A DNA stretch of 40,831 nucleotides from Deltaproteobacteria bacterium (GCA_027003115.1 JALWYS010000173.1:1-40831), one strand, 5' to 3'. Shown: positions 1 through 7,377, counted from the first letter of the stretch. Made by a program: numbers and translations. Notes: generated by a model not told the origin, from the letters alone.

Positions 1-69
1 AAGCATAGGCTGAACCAGTTTTTTTTTCAAGAAATTTGGAAAGATGTGAGGAGGGGCGTTTTTCTGCCT
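1..69. other. window edge, no gene seen
   Basis: This short stretch lies downstream of the minus-strand SAM hydrolase gene. It holds a T run near its left end but no convincing hairpin, so I do not call a terminator. No coding region is supported. Confidence 0.5.
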
Positions 70-915
70 TTAGGCCCTTTTCGCTTTGCAAAGGATTCTA
101 ACCTTTTGACCCTCAAAAAGTCCAAGCTCCTTCTTTGCATCTGCCATATTTACTGCAATCTCAAGGAATCCAAAACTGTTAATAAAGGCAACGGGCATTC
201 CTGGCTCAACCATGGAGAATGTTTTCTTTAGGGGAATGGAGAGCCTCTTTCCTTCCCTGGAGCAAAGCTCAACCACCATATCTTTCCTTGAACAGGACAG
301 AAGTGAAAGATGGCTGGATTTGATATTGGTGGCACCATTTCCAAAGTGATCGAAATAGAGGATGGCACCTTCTGCCCTTTTTCGGGATATGTCTGGCTCT
401 GGAATATTGAGTGTAAGGGGCCTTCTTGTCAGCATTGAACAGAACCTTTCTGGCGCAATTCCAAGGGACAGAAGGGCTGCTGCTGGAGAAAAAATGTCTC
501 TGCCGTGAAAGGTTGAGCTCGTCCCTGTTTTTATGCCCCTTTCAGCAAGAAGTTCATTGAGTAGACCTTTTTCTATCACGTACGTGCAAGCTTTTGAGCT
601 GTCTGTTGCCAGTGAAAACAAGCCGTTATCCGGGCCCACGAAGGTCCTTGAGCCGTCTTTAATGACAAGACAGGCACGCTCGCTTCCTACTCCCGGGTCC
701 ACAACGGACAAAAATATGGTCTTTTGGGGAAAGTAGGGCACACTTGCCTCAAGATAGATGGCGGCCTGAAGGACGTTTTGCGGGGAGATAAGGTGAGTGA
801 TATCCGTTACAACGGCCTCCGGATTAATAGAGGCGACAACACCCTTACATATACCTACATAGGGGTCTTTAATGCCGAAATCTGAGAGAAAGGCGATTAT
901 TGGGCGGCTTTTCAC
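70..915 (-). CDS. S-adenosyl-L-methionine hydrolase (adenosine-forming), DUF62 family
   Basis: 281 aa, a full-length member of the family related to fluorinase/chlorinase that uses hydroxide to split SAM into adenosine and methionine. The N-terminus has the FLSDFG motif with the Asp that binds the SAM ribose. The middle has VVDPGVGSER and FHGRDIFSP, which carry the Asp, Arg and His that activate water in characterised archaeal homologues. The start is a GTG directly after the TAA of the spermidine synthase gene, so translation is probably coupled and the operon reads speD-like, speE, SAM hydrolase. A cytoplasmic role in SAM removal or methionine/adenosine recycling beside a SAM-consuming pathway is inferred. 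Family assignment is firm; the physiological role is not. Confidence 0.93.
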   Translation of the reverse strand: MKSRPIIAFLSDFGIKDPYVGICKGVVASINPEAVVTDITHLISPQNVLQAAIYLEASVPYFPQKTIFLSVVDPGVGSERACLVIKDGSRTFVGPDNGLFSLATDSSKACTYVIEKGLLNELLAERGIKTGTSSTFHGRDIFSPAAALLSLGIAPERFCSMLTRRPLTLNIPEPDISRKRAEGAILYFDHFGNGATNIKSSHLSLLSCSRKDMVVELCSREGKRLSIPLKKTFSMVEPGMPVAFINSFGFLEIAVNMADAKKELGLFEGQKVRILCKAKRA

Positions 916-1794
916 TTACCAGTACGAGGGTGTTTCAATGGGAATTGTGCCGTCATCCACATACTCTTCAATCAATTTTTTCCACCAGCCTGGAAGGCAG
1001 AAAGACGCTTTGTGGATGGAGGGGTTGTAATAGCGGCCTTCATATTCCCTTTGGGGCACACTGATTGATCCCTCCTTGTTTCTTGATCCTGCAACAAAGG
1101 CTATCTCTCCTCCGTAGGTGGGCATTGGGGCGAGATAAACCTCCACCTTTTCGAACACGTCCTGGAATCTTTTCCTTATAAAGGGCATAACAGCCGGCAT
1201 GGTCACGGGAAGTCCGGACTGGCGTACCACTACACCGGTATCAGTCAGGCATGCGGAAAGGTCCTCGTGAAAGGGCCTTTGGAAAAGGACAATGGCCGGC
1301 CCTATGGGGTCTGTGGAGTCAAGGATGATGACATCGAATTTTTTGCCCCTCTCCCTGGCCTCTTTTACATATTTGGCCCCGTCGCCAATTATGAGTTCAA
1401 CCCTTGGGTCCTTCCAATCTCCGCATATTTCAGGAATGTACTTTCTGCAGGCAACGATTACCGCCTCGTCAAGTTCAACCTGCACAACCCTCTTTACGGA
1501 TTCGTACTTCAGAACCTCCCTCAGAACACCTCCATCGCCTCCCCCGATTATAAGGACAGACTCTGTTGGCTCCTTCCTGCCAAGGATGGGAACATGCGTC
1601 ATCATCTCGTGGTAGATGAATTCATCTCCCACTGTAGTCTGGACAATGCCATCAAGGACGAGCCCTTTACCCCATTGGGGATTGTCAAAAATCAGCAGAC
1701 GTTGAAAGGGAGTGCGCTGCTCAAAGAGGGGCTCAATCTCATAACCGTGGGTAAAACCTGGTCCGATTCTCTCAGACCACCAGTAGCGAGTCAA
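916..1794 (-). CDS. speE: spermidine synthase (polyamine aminopropyltransferase)
   Basis: 292 aa. It transfers an aminopropyl group from decarboxylated SAM to putrescine or a related amine. The substrate-side motif DEFIYHEMMTHVP is near residues 58-70, the glycine-rich IIGGGDGGVLREV nucleotide loop is near 84-96, and the catalytic LDSTDP acid motif is near 158-163, so the enzyme looks intact. The C-terminal YYNPSIHKASFCLP segment is also typical. The start is TTG, overlapping the TGA of the preceding gene as TTGA, with GGAGG a few bases upstream; no nearby ATG fits. It is the middle gene of a three-gene SAM/polyamine operon. The upstream SpeD-like protein appears catalytically dead, so the source of decarboxylated SAM is an open question. 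Confidence 0.95.
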   Translation of the reverse strand: MTRYWWSERIGPGFTHGYEIEPLFEQRTPFQRLLIFDNPQWGKGLVLDGIVQTTVGDEFIYHEMMTHVPILGRKEPTESVLIIGGGDGGVLREVLKYESVKRVVQVELDEAVIVACRKYIPEICGDWKDPRVELIIGDGAKYVKEARERGKKFDVIILDSTDPIGPAIVLFQRPFHEDLSACLTDTGVVVRQSGLPVTMPAVMPFIRKRFQDVFEKVEVYLAPMPTYGGEIAFVAGSRNKEGSISVPQREYEGRYYNPSIHKASFCLPGWWKKLIEEYVDDGTIPIETPSYW

Positions 1795-2243
1795 GTGTCC
1801 TCCATTTCAAGCAGTTGACCCCTGGTCAGCTCTATCACTGCAACCTGACCAGGATTAAGGGTGGACTTGAGGCTCTCCAGTATCTTGTGGGCCTGGACCT
1901 GATCCCTGGCAAAAATGTCAAGGGCGGCATATTCCTTTTCAGGCCAGGTATGAATGAGAACGTGGATTGCTGAATTTGAAACAGTGGCTGATACGCCGTA
2001 CGGGTCAAACTGGTAGGTATTTACCTTTATATCATGGGAGCCATCAAAATCGTTGCAGCTAGAGGCCGCCTTTTCCAGAATCGAGCCGATTACGTCCGCA
2101 CTTGCCAGGGATGAAAAGGGGGCCTGCCACATTTCCACAAGCAGGTGGGTATTTAGGCCGCATGCAAAGGAGCTGTTAAGCATGTCTGCCTTCTGCTTGG
2201 TCTGACCAACGTCTTTTTGAAGTACAGGGGTTGCTGTAGCCAT
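1791..2243 (-). CDS. S-adenosylmethionine decarboxylase-like protein lacking catalytic residues
   Basis: 150 aa, about 20-30 residues longer at the N-terminus than usual bacterial class 1B AdoMet decarboxylases. The fold signature is clear: QFDPYGVS (78-85), then IHTWPE (97-102) and an LDIF strand (108-111). Active enzymes have a Ser-Glu-Ser-His stretch before IHTWPE, where the second Ser becomes the pyruvoyl group. Ungapped alignment against the Bacillus/Thermotoga pattern puts Ile93 at that Ser, Ala92 at the preceding Glu, and Arg113 at the Cys proton donor. His98 and His94 are kept. The ATG start has AAGGAGG six bases upstream. It is the first gene of the operon and overlaps speE by 4 bp. 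It may be a regulatory partner, as the trypanosome AdoMetDC prozyme is; the fold is firm and loss of activity is inferred. Confidence 0.85.
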   Translation of the reverse strand: MATATPVLQKDVGQTKQKADMLNSSFACGLNTHLLVEMWQAPFSSLASADVIGSILEKAASSCNDFDGSHDIKVNTYQFDPYGVSATVSNSAIHVLIHTWPEKEYAALDIFARDQVQAHKILESLKSTLNPGQVAVIELTRGQLLEMEDT

Positions 2244-2504
2244 AGGCAGCCTCCTTTTGGTACGCTCTTCTGCATGCAGTCTGCAGCCGGCAGATGTTAA
2301 ATGGCTAAAAAATCAAGTTTACACTGTCGCTTCTGTTACCGCTAGAAAAATAGAAGCTTTTTCCGAAACGGCGAAAAATCTAACCACTTTCAATCTTTTT
2401 TGTCAATATTATGGTGAAAAAACATGGCCTTTAGAAGGCGTGTTCCTTTAATTTTTCTAACTTCCTCTTGCTCAAAATCCAAGGCAGGCATAAGTTGTCT
2501 TGTC
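2244..2504. promoter_or_regulatory. divergent intergenic region between speD-like and phosphodiesterase genes
   Basis: This divergent gap must hold the promoter of the minus-strand SAM operon and probably that of the plus-strand phosphodiesterase. A strong ribosome site for the speD-like gene (AAGGAGG on the minus strand) lies at about 2250-2256. A perfect 10-bp palindrome, CTGCATGCAG, lies at 2270-2279. I could not identify a convincing -35/-10 pair by eye. An in-frame ATG at 2424 would extend the phosphodiesterase but has no ribosome site. Confidence 0.4.
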
Positions 2505-2957
2505 ATGAATATAGCCGTTTTGTCAGATACCCACGGAAATCTGTCTGAAAAGGCCCTGGATGTCATAAAGGGAGCAGATTCCATATTCCATGCAGGTGAT
2601 ATTGGTTCGTTGTGGATTGTAGAGGCCCTTGAATCCATTGCCCCAGTTTTTGCTGTTAGCGGCAATATGGATACCACTGAAATAAGAAGACGTTTTCCAA
2701 GAAAGGATTTCATAGAACTTGACGGATGCTGTTTTTATCTCATCCACGAACCTTATCTTCTGGATATAGATCCGGCTGCTGCAGGGGTAGACTGTGTCGT
2801 TTTTGGACACACCCACCGTCCTTTGATAGATGAAAGGGATGGAGTCCTTTTTGTAAACCCTGGAAGTGTCAGCCTGCCTGGGTATAAGAACCCCCCAACA
2901 CTTGCCCTTTTAAGGATAGATGATCACAAAATCAAACCTCAAATCGTAACGCTCTAG
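2505..2957 (+). CDS. YfcE/MJ0936-type metallophosphoesterase
   Basis: 150 aa from the chosen start. The N-terminus MNIAVLSDTHGN carries the DxH metal motif, followed by FHAGDIGS (GDxxx), SGNMD (the GNxD motif), a conserved IHEP and the C-terminal FGHTHRP (GHxH) near residues 102-108. This is a complete binuclear-metal phosphodiesterase site of the small YfcE/MJ0936 class, with a final NPGS motif. Such enzymes hydrolyse phosphodiesters in vitro and their physiological substrates are mostly unknown. Translation could start at an in-frame ATG at 2424, but family members begin at this MNIAVLSD position and the extra 27 residues show no conserved feature. A terminator-like hairpin follows at 3044-3076, so the gene is probably its own transcription unit. 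Confidence 0.9.
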   Translation: MNIAVLSDTHGNLSEKALDVIKGADSIFHAGDIGSLWIVEALESIAPVFAVSGNMDTTEIRRRFPRKDFIELDGCCFYLIHEPYLLDIDPAAAGVDCVVFGHTHRPLIDERDGVLFVNPGSVSLPGYKNPPTLALLRIDDHKIKPQIVTL

Positions 2958-3043
2958 GTTCTAAAAAAACAAAAAGATAAAAAGTTCATGGTTACTATGA
3001 AGGTTTCCAAGGCTTCTTTGTGAGCCCTGCTGGATTTTTAAGC

Positions 3044-3076
3044 TCCTGTGCTTATTTTTAAGCAGAGGAATTTTTT
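3044..3076 (+). terminator. probable rho-independent terminator after the phosphodiesterase gene
   Basis: The 10-base arms TCCTGTGCTT and AAGCAGAGGA pair with a single mismatch around a loop of ATTTTT. A run of six T follows at about 3071-3076. It ends 15 bases before the next gene's ATG and lies within its leader, so it could also act as an attenuator for the HTH-KaiC pair. Confidence 0.55.
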
Positions 3077-3091
3077 CGGTCAGGAGATGAC

Positions 3092-3505
3092 ATGGTCACC
3101 ATACTCAGGGACATTTCTCCAAAAATCCAGGAAGCTGAGCTTGATAAGAGGGCCATGTCCGTTTTCATGAAGGTTCTTGAGATATTGGGTGGTCCAAGAA
3201 GGCTTTTTGAATACAGGAATCTTACCTGGCTCCCTTCCATAATGGAGGCTTCCTACGTTGTGGTGCTGGCAAGTGATTATTCAAAATCAAGGGATGAGAT
3301 AGCCTCAAAGCTTGGGCTTTCCAAGGCCACTGTTACCAATATCCTGAGAGCCAACCCTGATGAGGCAGAGTCTGTAATCAGGGAGGGGTTTCTGGCAGGG
3401 GCTAAAAGACCAAGACACATGGCAGGCGCCTTGGCAAAACTTGCCTACAGGGAGCTAAAGAGGGAAGCAGGAAATAAAGATCATGGAAGAGAAATGGAAC
3501 AATAG
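3092..3505 (+). CDS. helix-turn-helix protein of the 'near-KaiC' regulatory type
   Basis: 137 aa. The C-terminal half contains a helix-turn-helix: SRDEIASKLGLSKATVTNIL, at about residues 69-88. The N-terminal half is predicted helical with no motif I recognise. A domain of this kind, encoded regularly next to KaiC-like ATPases, is known mainly from archaea (the 'near_KaiC' family as I recall it). The gene overlaps the following KaiC-like gene by 23 bp, fitting a functional pair. The ATG has AGGAG five bases upstream. It probably binds DNA, or transmits the state of the ATPase, but its targets are unknown. Family placement is by motif and context, without a search. Confidence 0.7.
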   Translation: MVTILRDISPKIQEAELDKRAMSVFMKVLEILGGPRRLFEYRNLTWLPSIMEASYVVVLASDYSKSRDEIASKLGLSKATVTNILRANPDEAESVIREGFLAGAKRPRHMAGALAKLAYRELKREAGNKDHGREMEQ

Positions 3506-4343
3506 TGGTGTTAGGCTTGCCAGGGAAATAGGCAAGGATCTGCCTGAGCTTAAAGGGATTGCCACTGGTGTGGAAGGCCTTGATGAGCTTTTTTTTACCA
3601 CCATTTTCAAGGGTGGAAAGGTCAAGGTGAAACCCCTTGGAGGATACCCGGAAGGTGGGGTAATCCAGATAACAGGGGTGCCTGACACCGGAAAGAGCTT
3701 AATGGCTGAACAGTTTCTTATCACCCAGGCTAGGTTTGGAAATTATGTGTGCCTTGTAACTGTGGAACAGCCAGCAGCATTTTATGTGGCTTCCCTTAAA
3801 CAGAGGGCAGCGGCAATGTCTGTTAAGTGGGAGCGCATTGATGACAAGATAGTAATTGTGGATGCAGCTTCAGATCAGGACCTAAGGGATGACATACCCC
3901 GTTTAATGCACGTACTTGATGGTGGCCTTGAGAAGTATCCTGCAAAAGTCTTGGTTATAGACTCTGTCACCGGACTTTACGAGGCCAAGGAGATGGCGGC
4001 AAGAAATGTGGTCAGGCAGTTTTATGGCTTTTCCAAGAAAAGAAGGCTTACTTCCCTTTTTATCTCCCAGAAAAGAAGTGGACACCAGGAGCTAAGTTCG
4101 GAGGCAGCAGGCGGATACGGCGTGGGCCATATTGTTGACGCCACCATTGTGCTTGCAAAAAAAGAGATCATGTCAAGATACGATCAAAGCCTGTACGCAA
4201 TGCCAATGGGGGAGCTCATAAGGTTGTTCCGGATAGACGGTTGCAGGCTTTGTGGCCATGATACAAAGACGAGATTCATGGAAATAACCGATTCAGGCAT
4301 TGTGAAAATAGGTGAGCCGGTATCAAGCAAATTGAACCGTTAA
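3483..4343 (+). CDS. single-domain KaiC-like RecA-fold ATPase (archaeal type)
   Basis: 286 aa with one KaiC/RadA-like domain. The Walker A motif GVPDTGKS is near residues 64-71. A VTVEQP segment follows at the place of the KaiC catalytic glutamate pair, with only the first Glu kept. The Walker B-like strand VLVIDSVTGL lies near 158-167, and FISQKRS resembles the RecA L1/sensor region. A C-terminal CRLCGHDTKTR segment contains a C-x2-C pair. Stand-alone one-domain KaiC proteins of this layout are mostly archaeal (the AF_0351-like group, from memory). The ATG lies inside the end of the HTH gene, and no second KaiC domain or KaiA/KaiB is nearby, so a circadian role is unlikely. A nucleotide-driven regulatory switch is inferred. 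Confidence 0.82.
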   Translation: MEEKWNNSGVRLAREIGKDLPELKGIATGVEGLDELFFTTIFKGGKVKVKPLGGYPEGGVIQITGVPDTGKSLMAEQFLITQARFGNYVCLVTVEQPAAFYVASLKQRAAAMSVKWERIDDKIVIVDAASDQDLRDDIPRLMHVLDGGLEKYPAKVLVIDSVTGLYEAKEMAARNVVRQFYGFSKKRRLTSLFISQKRSGHQELSSEAAGGYGVGHIVDATIVLAKKEIMSRYDQSLYAMPMGELIRLFRIDGCRLCGHDTKTRFMEITDSGIVKIGEPVSSKLNR

Positions 4344-4412
4344 AAAATTAAAGCGTGTCTCTTCACGGCCCTGTTTTCTCACAAAAAGAAATCGCTCTCA
4401 TCAAGCAGGTCA

Positions 4413-5117
4413 TTGACATCCATTACCCAAAAATTTTGGGTATGCCCTGATTTTTTGGCAGATGTGACACATTTCCACCAAACGTGTCCGAGCTCCTTCT
4501 TTAAAAGGGTGTTGCCTGCAATTTTTTCAAATCGTATACTCTGGTCACTCTATGACTTGGCATGCAAAGGGAATCAACTTTTGAGTGAAGAATTACTAGA
4601 AGTAGAAAAAAGGGTCCAGTTGGCAAAAAGGCTTTATTCAGCACATGCCAGCAAGCTTCTTTTAGACAAAGGATTTTGTTCCCTTCTTAACGCATATTCC
4701 AGGGAGATAGAGAAAAGCAAGCGTCTTATGGTGGAAGTTGGCCTGCCAGGGCTTTGTTCATACTGCGCAACAAAGATTCCAGGTGGCGGTTGCTGCGGAA
4801 GTCACATAGCCACCTGGTATGACCCCCTGGTTCTGCTTTTGAATCTTTTCATGGATGTAGAAATTCCAGATAAAAGTTACTATAAAGACTCGTGCAGGTT
4901 TTTGGGAAAAGAAGGATGTGCGCTCAAGGCAAGATATCACTTTTGTGTAAACTATCTCTGTAAGAGAATCCATGAGCATTTGGACGAAGAGAAGGTATCA
5001 TGGCTTAAGGCCCAGTCAGGGGCGGAGCTTTTTCTTGCCTGGAAACTCGAACTGTACCTGATGGACTTTTTCTCTAAAGAGGGCTTAATCTTTAGCAATT
5101 TTGATATTCCTTCATGA
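4413..5117 (+). CDS. cysteine-rich protein resembling the YkgJ metal-binding domain
   Basis: 234 aa. The N-terminal half has no motif I recognise. The centre has C115-x2-C118-x8-C127-C128, then C161-RFLGKEG-C169 and C178-x4-C183. This order of C-x2-C, CC, C-x-FL-x3-GC and R-x3-C matches the cysteine pattern of YkgJ-type zinc/iron-chelating proteins, though the first part is more spread out. An iron-sulfur or zinc site is likely; the function is unknown. No ATG is available near the N-terminus; the start is probably TTG at 4413 with a weak AGGT upstream and could be slightly further in. Its last codon overlaps the mqnB start (ATGA), so it is translated together with menaquinone genes. Confidence 0.65.
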   Translation: MTSITQKFWVCPDFLADVTHFHQTCPSSFFKRVLPAIFSNRILWSLYDLACKGNQLLSEELLEVEKRVQLAKRLYSAHASKLLLDKGFCSLLNAYSREIEKSKRLMVEVGLPGLCSYCATKIPGGGCCGSHIATWYDPLVLLLNLFMDVEIPDKSYYKDSCRFLGKEGCALKARYHFCVNYLCKRIHEHLDEEKVSWLKAQSGAELFLAWKLELYLMDFFSKEGLIFSNFDIPS

Positions 5118-5764
5118 ATCCGACCCTAATTTGTCCAACCGTCTTTGAAATGGAACCGCTAAGACCGCTTTCTAGAGAGGTCGGCATGGAAAATCTTGTC
5201 TGCGGAGTGGGGCCAGTTCAGGCCGCACACTCGGTTACTCGATATCTGGAAAGAAATCGTGTTCCTCTGGTAATTCTTGCTGGCATAGGCGGGGCATATC
5301 TTGAATCAATACTTTCCTCCAGGAAGGCCTTTATAGCAAAAAGCGAGGTCTTGGCAGACCTTGGAAGGTGCACGGATGCGGGATTTGAGCCAATTGAAAT
5401 AGGCGGAAGACCCCTTGAAACCAGCTACGATCTTCTGAAAGAGGGAGACGATCTGTTTGAGATGGTGAAAGAAAGTTCCCTGCTTGGACTTTCTGCCATG
5501 GCGACGGTATCCTGTGCAAGTGCTAGCAGAAAGCGGGCAGCAAAGATTTCCAGTACTTTTGGTGTTGACATTGAAAACATGGAAGGGGCCGCCGTTGCCC
5601 TGGTGTGTAAAAATTACGGGGTAAGACTCGTAGAACTTCGTTCTGTTAGTAATCTTTCAGGTGACCCCAACAAGGCCAACTGGGACATAAAGGGCGCGCT
5701 TAAAATCCTTCGTGACGGTCTAAGGGAGGTAGTTTATTTGTTAGAGGCATTAGAGAAAAAATAA
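5114..5764 (+). CDS. mqnB: futalosine hydrolase (menaquinone biosynthesis)
   Basis: 216 aa, of the nucleoside phosphorylase/hydrolase fold. It would cleave futalosine to dehypoxanthine futalosine plus hypoxanthine in the alternative (futalosine) menaquinone route. The N-terminus shows CGVGPVQAA and LAGIGGAY glycine-rich turns. ENMEGAAV near residues 154-161 is the ribose-binding Met-Glu motif. SNLSGDP near 178-184 has Asn where MTA/SAH nucleosidases have the purine-binding Asp, typical of MqnB. It overlaps the upstream cysteine-rich gene by 4 bp and shares one base with mqnD (TAATG), so the three are translationally coupled. mqnA, mqnC and mqnE are not in this window. Confidence 0.9.
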   Translation: MNPTLICPTVFEMEPLRPLSREVGMENLVCGVGPVQAAHSVTRYLERNRVPLVILAGIGGAYLESILSSRKAFIAKSEVLADLGRCTDAGFEPIEIGGRPLETSYDLLKEGDDLFEMVKESSLLGLSAMATVSCASASRKRAAKISSTFGVDIENMEGAAVALVCKNYGVRLVELRSVSNLSGDPNKANWDIKGALKILRDGLREVVYLLEALEKK

Positions 5765-6648
5765 TGAAAACTCTTCGGTTAGGTATATCGCCTTGCCCCA
5801 ACGACACGTTCATTTTTTATCATCTTCTAAATAGTCAGGTCCTTCCCTTCAAGATAGAGCCTGTTATAAGGGATGTTGAGGAGTTGAACAGGCTGGTTCT
5901 TTCTGAAGCACTCGATGTGAGTAAGGTATCCTTTGGCCTTGCAGGCAAGGTGCTCGACAGATATATCATCATGGATAGCGGTGCTGCCCTGGGAAGGGGT
6001 TGCGGGCCCCTCATCCTTTCAAAGAAGAAGATTTCCAGAAGGGAACTTTCCCGGGCCCGGATAGCCATCCCTGGCGTTCATACAACAGCTGCCCTTCTCT
6101 TAAGACTTTTTGTACCCCAGGCAGAAGACCTTGTGGAGATGCCTTTTAACGAGATAGTGGGTGCAATTTGCAAAGGGAAGGTTGATGCAGGTTGCGTCAT
6201 ACATGAAACCAGGTTTACTTACAGGGATTTTGGCCTGGAGCTGGTGCAGGATTTGGGTGAGTGGTGGGAAGAGACCACCAAAAGCCCCATTCCCCTTGGC
6301 GGGATAGTGGCAAAGAGATCCATTCCCTTAATGGAGCTTGAGGTCCTAAATGACGCCATCAAAAAAAGCATGAGATTTGCAGAAAGAAACTACCAAGAGG
6401 TATCAGGATTCATACGCAGGCATGCCCAGGAGATTTCTCTAGAGGTTCAGCGAAAACACATAGACCTCTACGTAAATGACTATTCCTATGATCTTGGGGA
6501 AGAAGGAAGACAGGCCGTTTCCTTGCTGTTTGAAAAGGCCAGGCAGGAGGGACTTTATGGCCCTGGAGAATTTGAGGAAAGGCCCTTTTTTCTCAACCAG
6601 GCAGTTGGAGAAGAAGAAAGAAAAAGAGAAAGGAATCGCAGTAGATGA
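5764..6648 (+). CDS. mqnD: 1,4-dihydroxy-6-naphthoate synthase (menaquinone biosynthesis)
   Basis: 294 aa, a normal length. It converts cyclic dehypoxanthine futalosine to 1,4-dihydroxy-6-naphthoate. It belongs to the periplasmic-binding-protein-like MqnA/MqnD fold. The N-terminal SPCPNDTFIFYHL motif (residues 9-21) is diagnostic for MqnD. Further in are SFGLAGKVLD, a PGVHTTAALLLRLF segment and CVIHETRFTY with the conserved His. It starts inside the mqnB stop codon and its own stop overlaps the tolQ-like start (ATGA), so the mqn genes and the envelope motor genes are probably co-transcribed. That link looks like operon packing rather than shared biochemistry. Confidence 0.95.
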   Translation: MKTLRLGISPCPNDTFIFYHLLNSQVLPFKIEPVIRDVEELNRLVLSEALDVSKVSFGLAGKVLDRYIIMDSGAALGRGCGPLILSKKKISRRELSRARIAIPGVHTTAALLLRLFVPQAEDLVEMPFNEIVGAICKGKVDAGCVIHETRFTYRDFGLELVQDLGEWWEETTKSPIPLGGIVAKRSIPLMELEVLNDAIKKSMRFAERNYQEVSGFIRRHAQEISLEVQRKHIDLYVNDYSYDLGEEGRQAVSLLFEKARQEGLYGPGEFEERPFFLNQAVGEEERKRERNRSR

Positions 6649-7361
6649 TCCATAATTCAAGTGTATTGACCATGATACTGGGTGCAGGCCCGGTGGTACA
6701 AATGGTTTTGGTCTTGCTCGTACTTATGTCTGTTCTTAGCTGGACCATCATAATTTTAAAGAGCAGGCTCTTTAAAAAGGCCTCAAGCCTGGATGAAGAG
6801 TTTGATATCTTTTTTTCTGAAAGCCAAAGCCTCTCTCAGGTGGCTGGAAGGGCAAAAAGGATGCGGTTTTCCCCCATGGCAAACGTCTTTTCTACCGCCT
6901 TTGAGGAATATCAAAGGCTTAGAAGGGATGTTAAGCTTGAAAACGCTCCCCTTGACAGGGAAGTATGGATAGACGTGCTTTCACGGGCAATCTCCAAGGG
7001 CATAAAGGTGGAGATCCACGAGCTTGAAGCCGCCCTTCCAATACTGGCAACTATAGGCAACTCCGCCCCCTTTATAGGTCTTTTTGGCACGGTGTGGGGC
7101 ATAATGAGAAGCTTTCATGACATAGGGCTTAAGGGGAGCGCAAGCCTTGCAACAGTGGCTCCTGGCATTTCAGAGGCCCTCATTGCAACTGCCATTGGCC
7201 TTGCTGCAGCCATCCCAGCAGTGATTGCATACAACGTGTTCATGAGTCAGTCAGGGGCGAAACAGAAGGAGCTCGAGGCCTTTGGAGCAGATTTTCTAAA
7301 TGAAGTGGAAAGGGAGCTTCTTTTAAGAAGGGCAGGCGCCCGTAATCACGATTATCAATAA
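6645..7361 (+). CDS. tolQ: TolQ/ExbB-type proton channel subunit
   Basis: 238 aa, an inner-membrane subunit of the MotA/TolQ/ExbB family that with TolR forms a proton-driven motor. A first membrane helix is near residues 12-33. A cytoplasmic domain follows, then helices near 130-155 and 175-200, with the family signature LATIGNSAPFIGLFGTVWGI. Together with the next two genes it forms a Q-R-A/TonB set. The TolQ name is preferred over ExbB because the partner is a long, lysine-rich TolA-like protein, but neither tolB nor pal is visible here. Confidence 0.9.
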   Translation: MIHNSSVLTMILGAGPVVQMVLVLLVLMSVLSWTIIILKSRLFKKASSLDEEFDIFFSESQSLSQVAGRAKRMRFSPMANVFSTAFEEYQRLRRDVKLENAPLDREVWIDVLSRAISKGIKVEIHELEAALPILATIGNSAPFIGLFGTVWGIMRSFHDIGLKGSASLATVAPGISEALIATAIGLAAAIPAVIAYNVFMSQSGAKQKELEAFGADFLNEVERELLLRRAGARNHDYQ

Positions 7362-7377
7362 CAGGAGATGTTTTGAC

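Noticed and set aside
2270-2279. Palindrome CTGCATGCAG as an operator
   Set aside because: A single 10-bp palindrome with no second copy nearby; no basis for assigning a binding protein.
2257-2451. Plus-strand 64-aa open frame in the speD/phosphodiesterase gap
   Set aside because: No ribosome site, no motif, and it crosses the region expected to hold divergent promoters.
3483-4343. Circadian KaiC clock component
   Set aside because: Only one KaiC domain, no kaiA or kaiB, and a helix-turn-helix partner instead.
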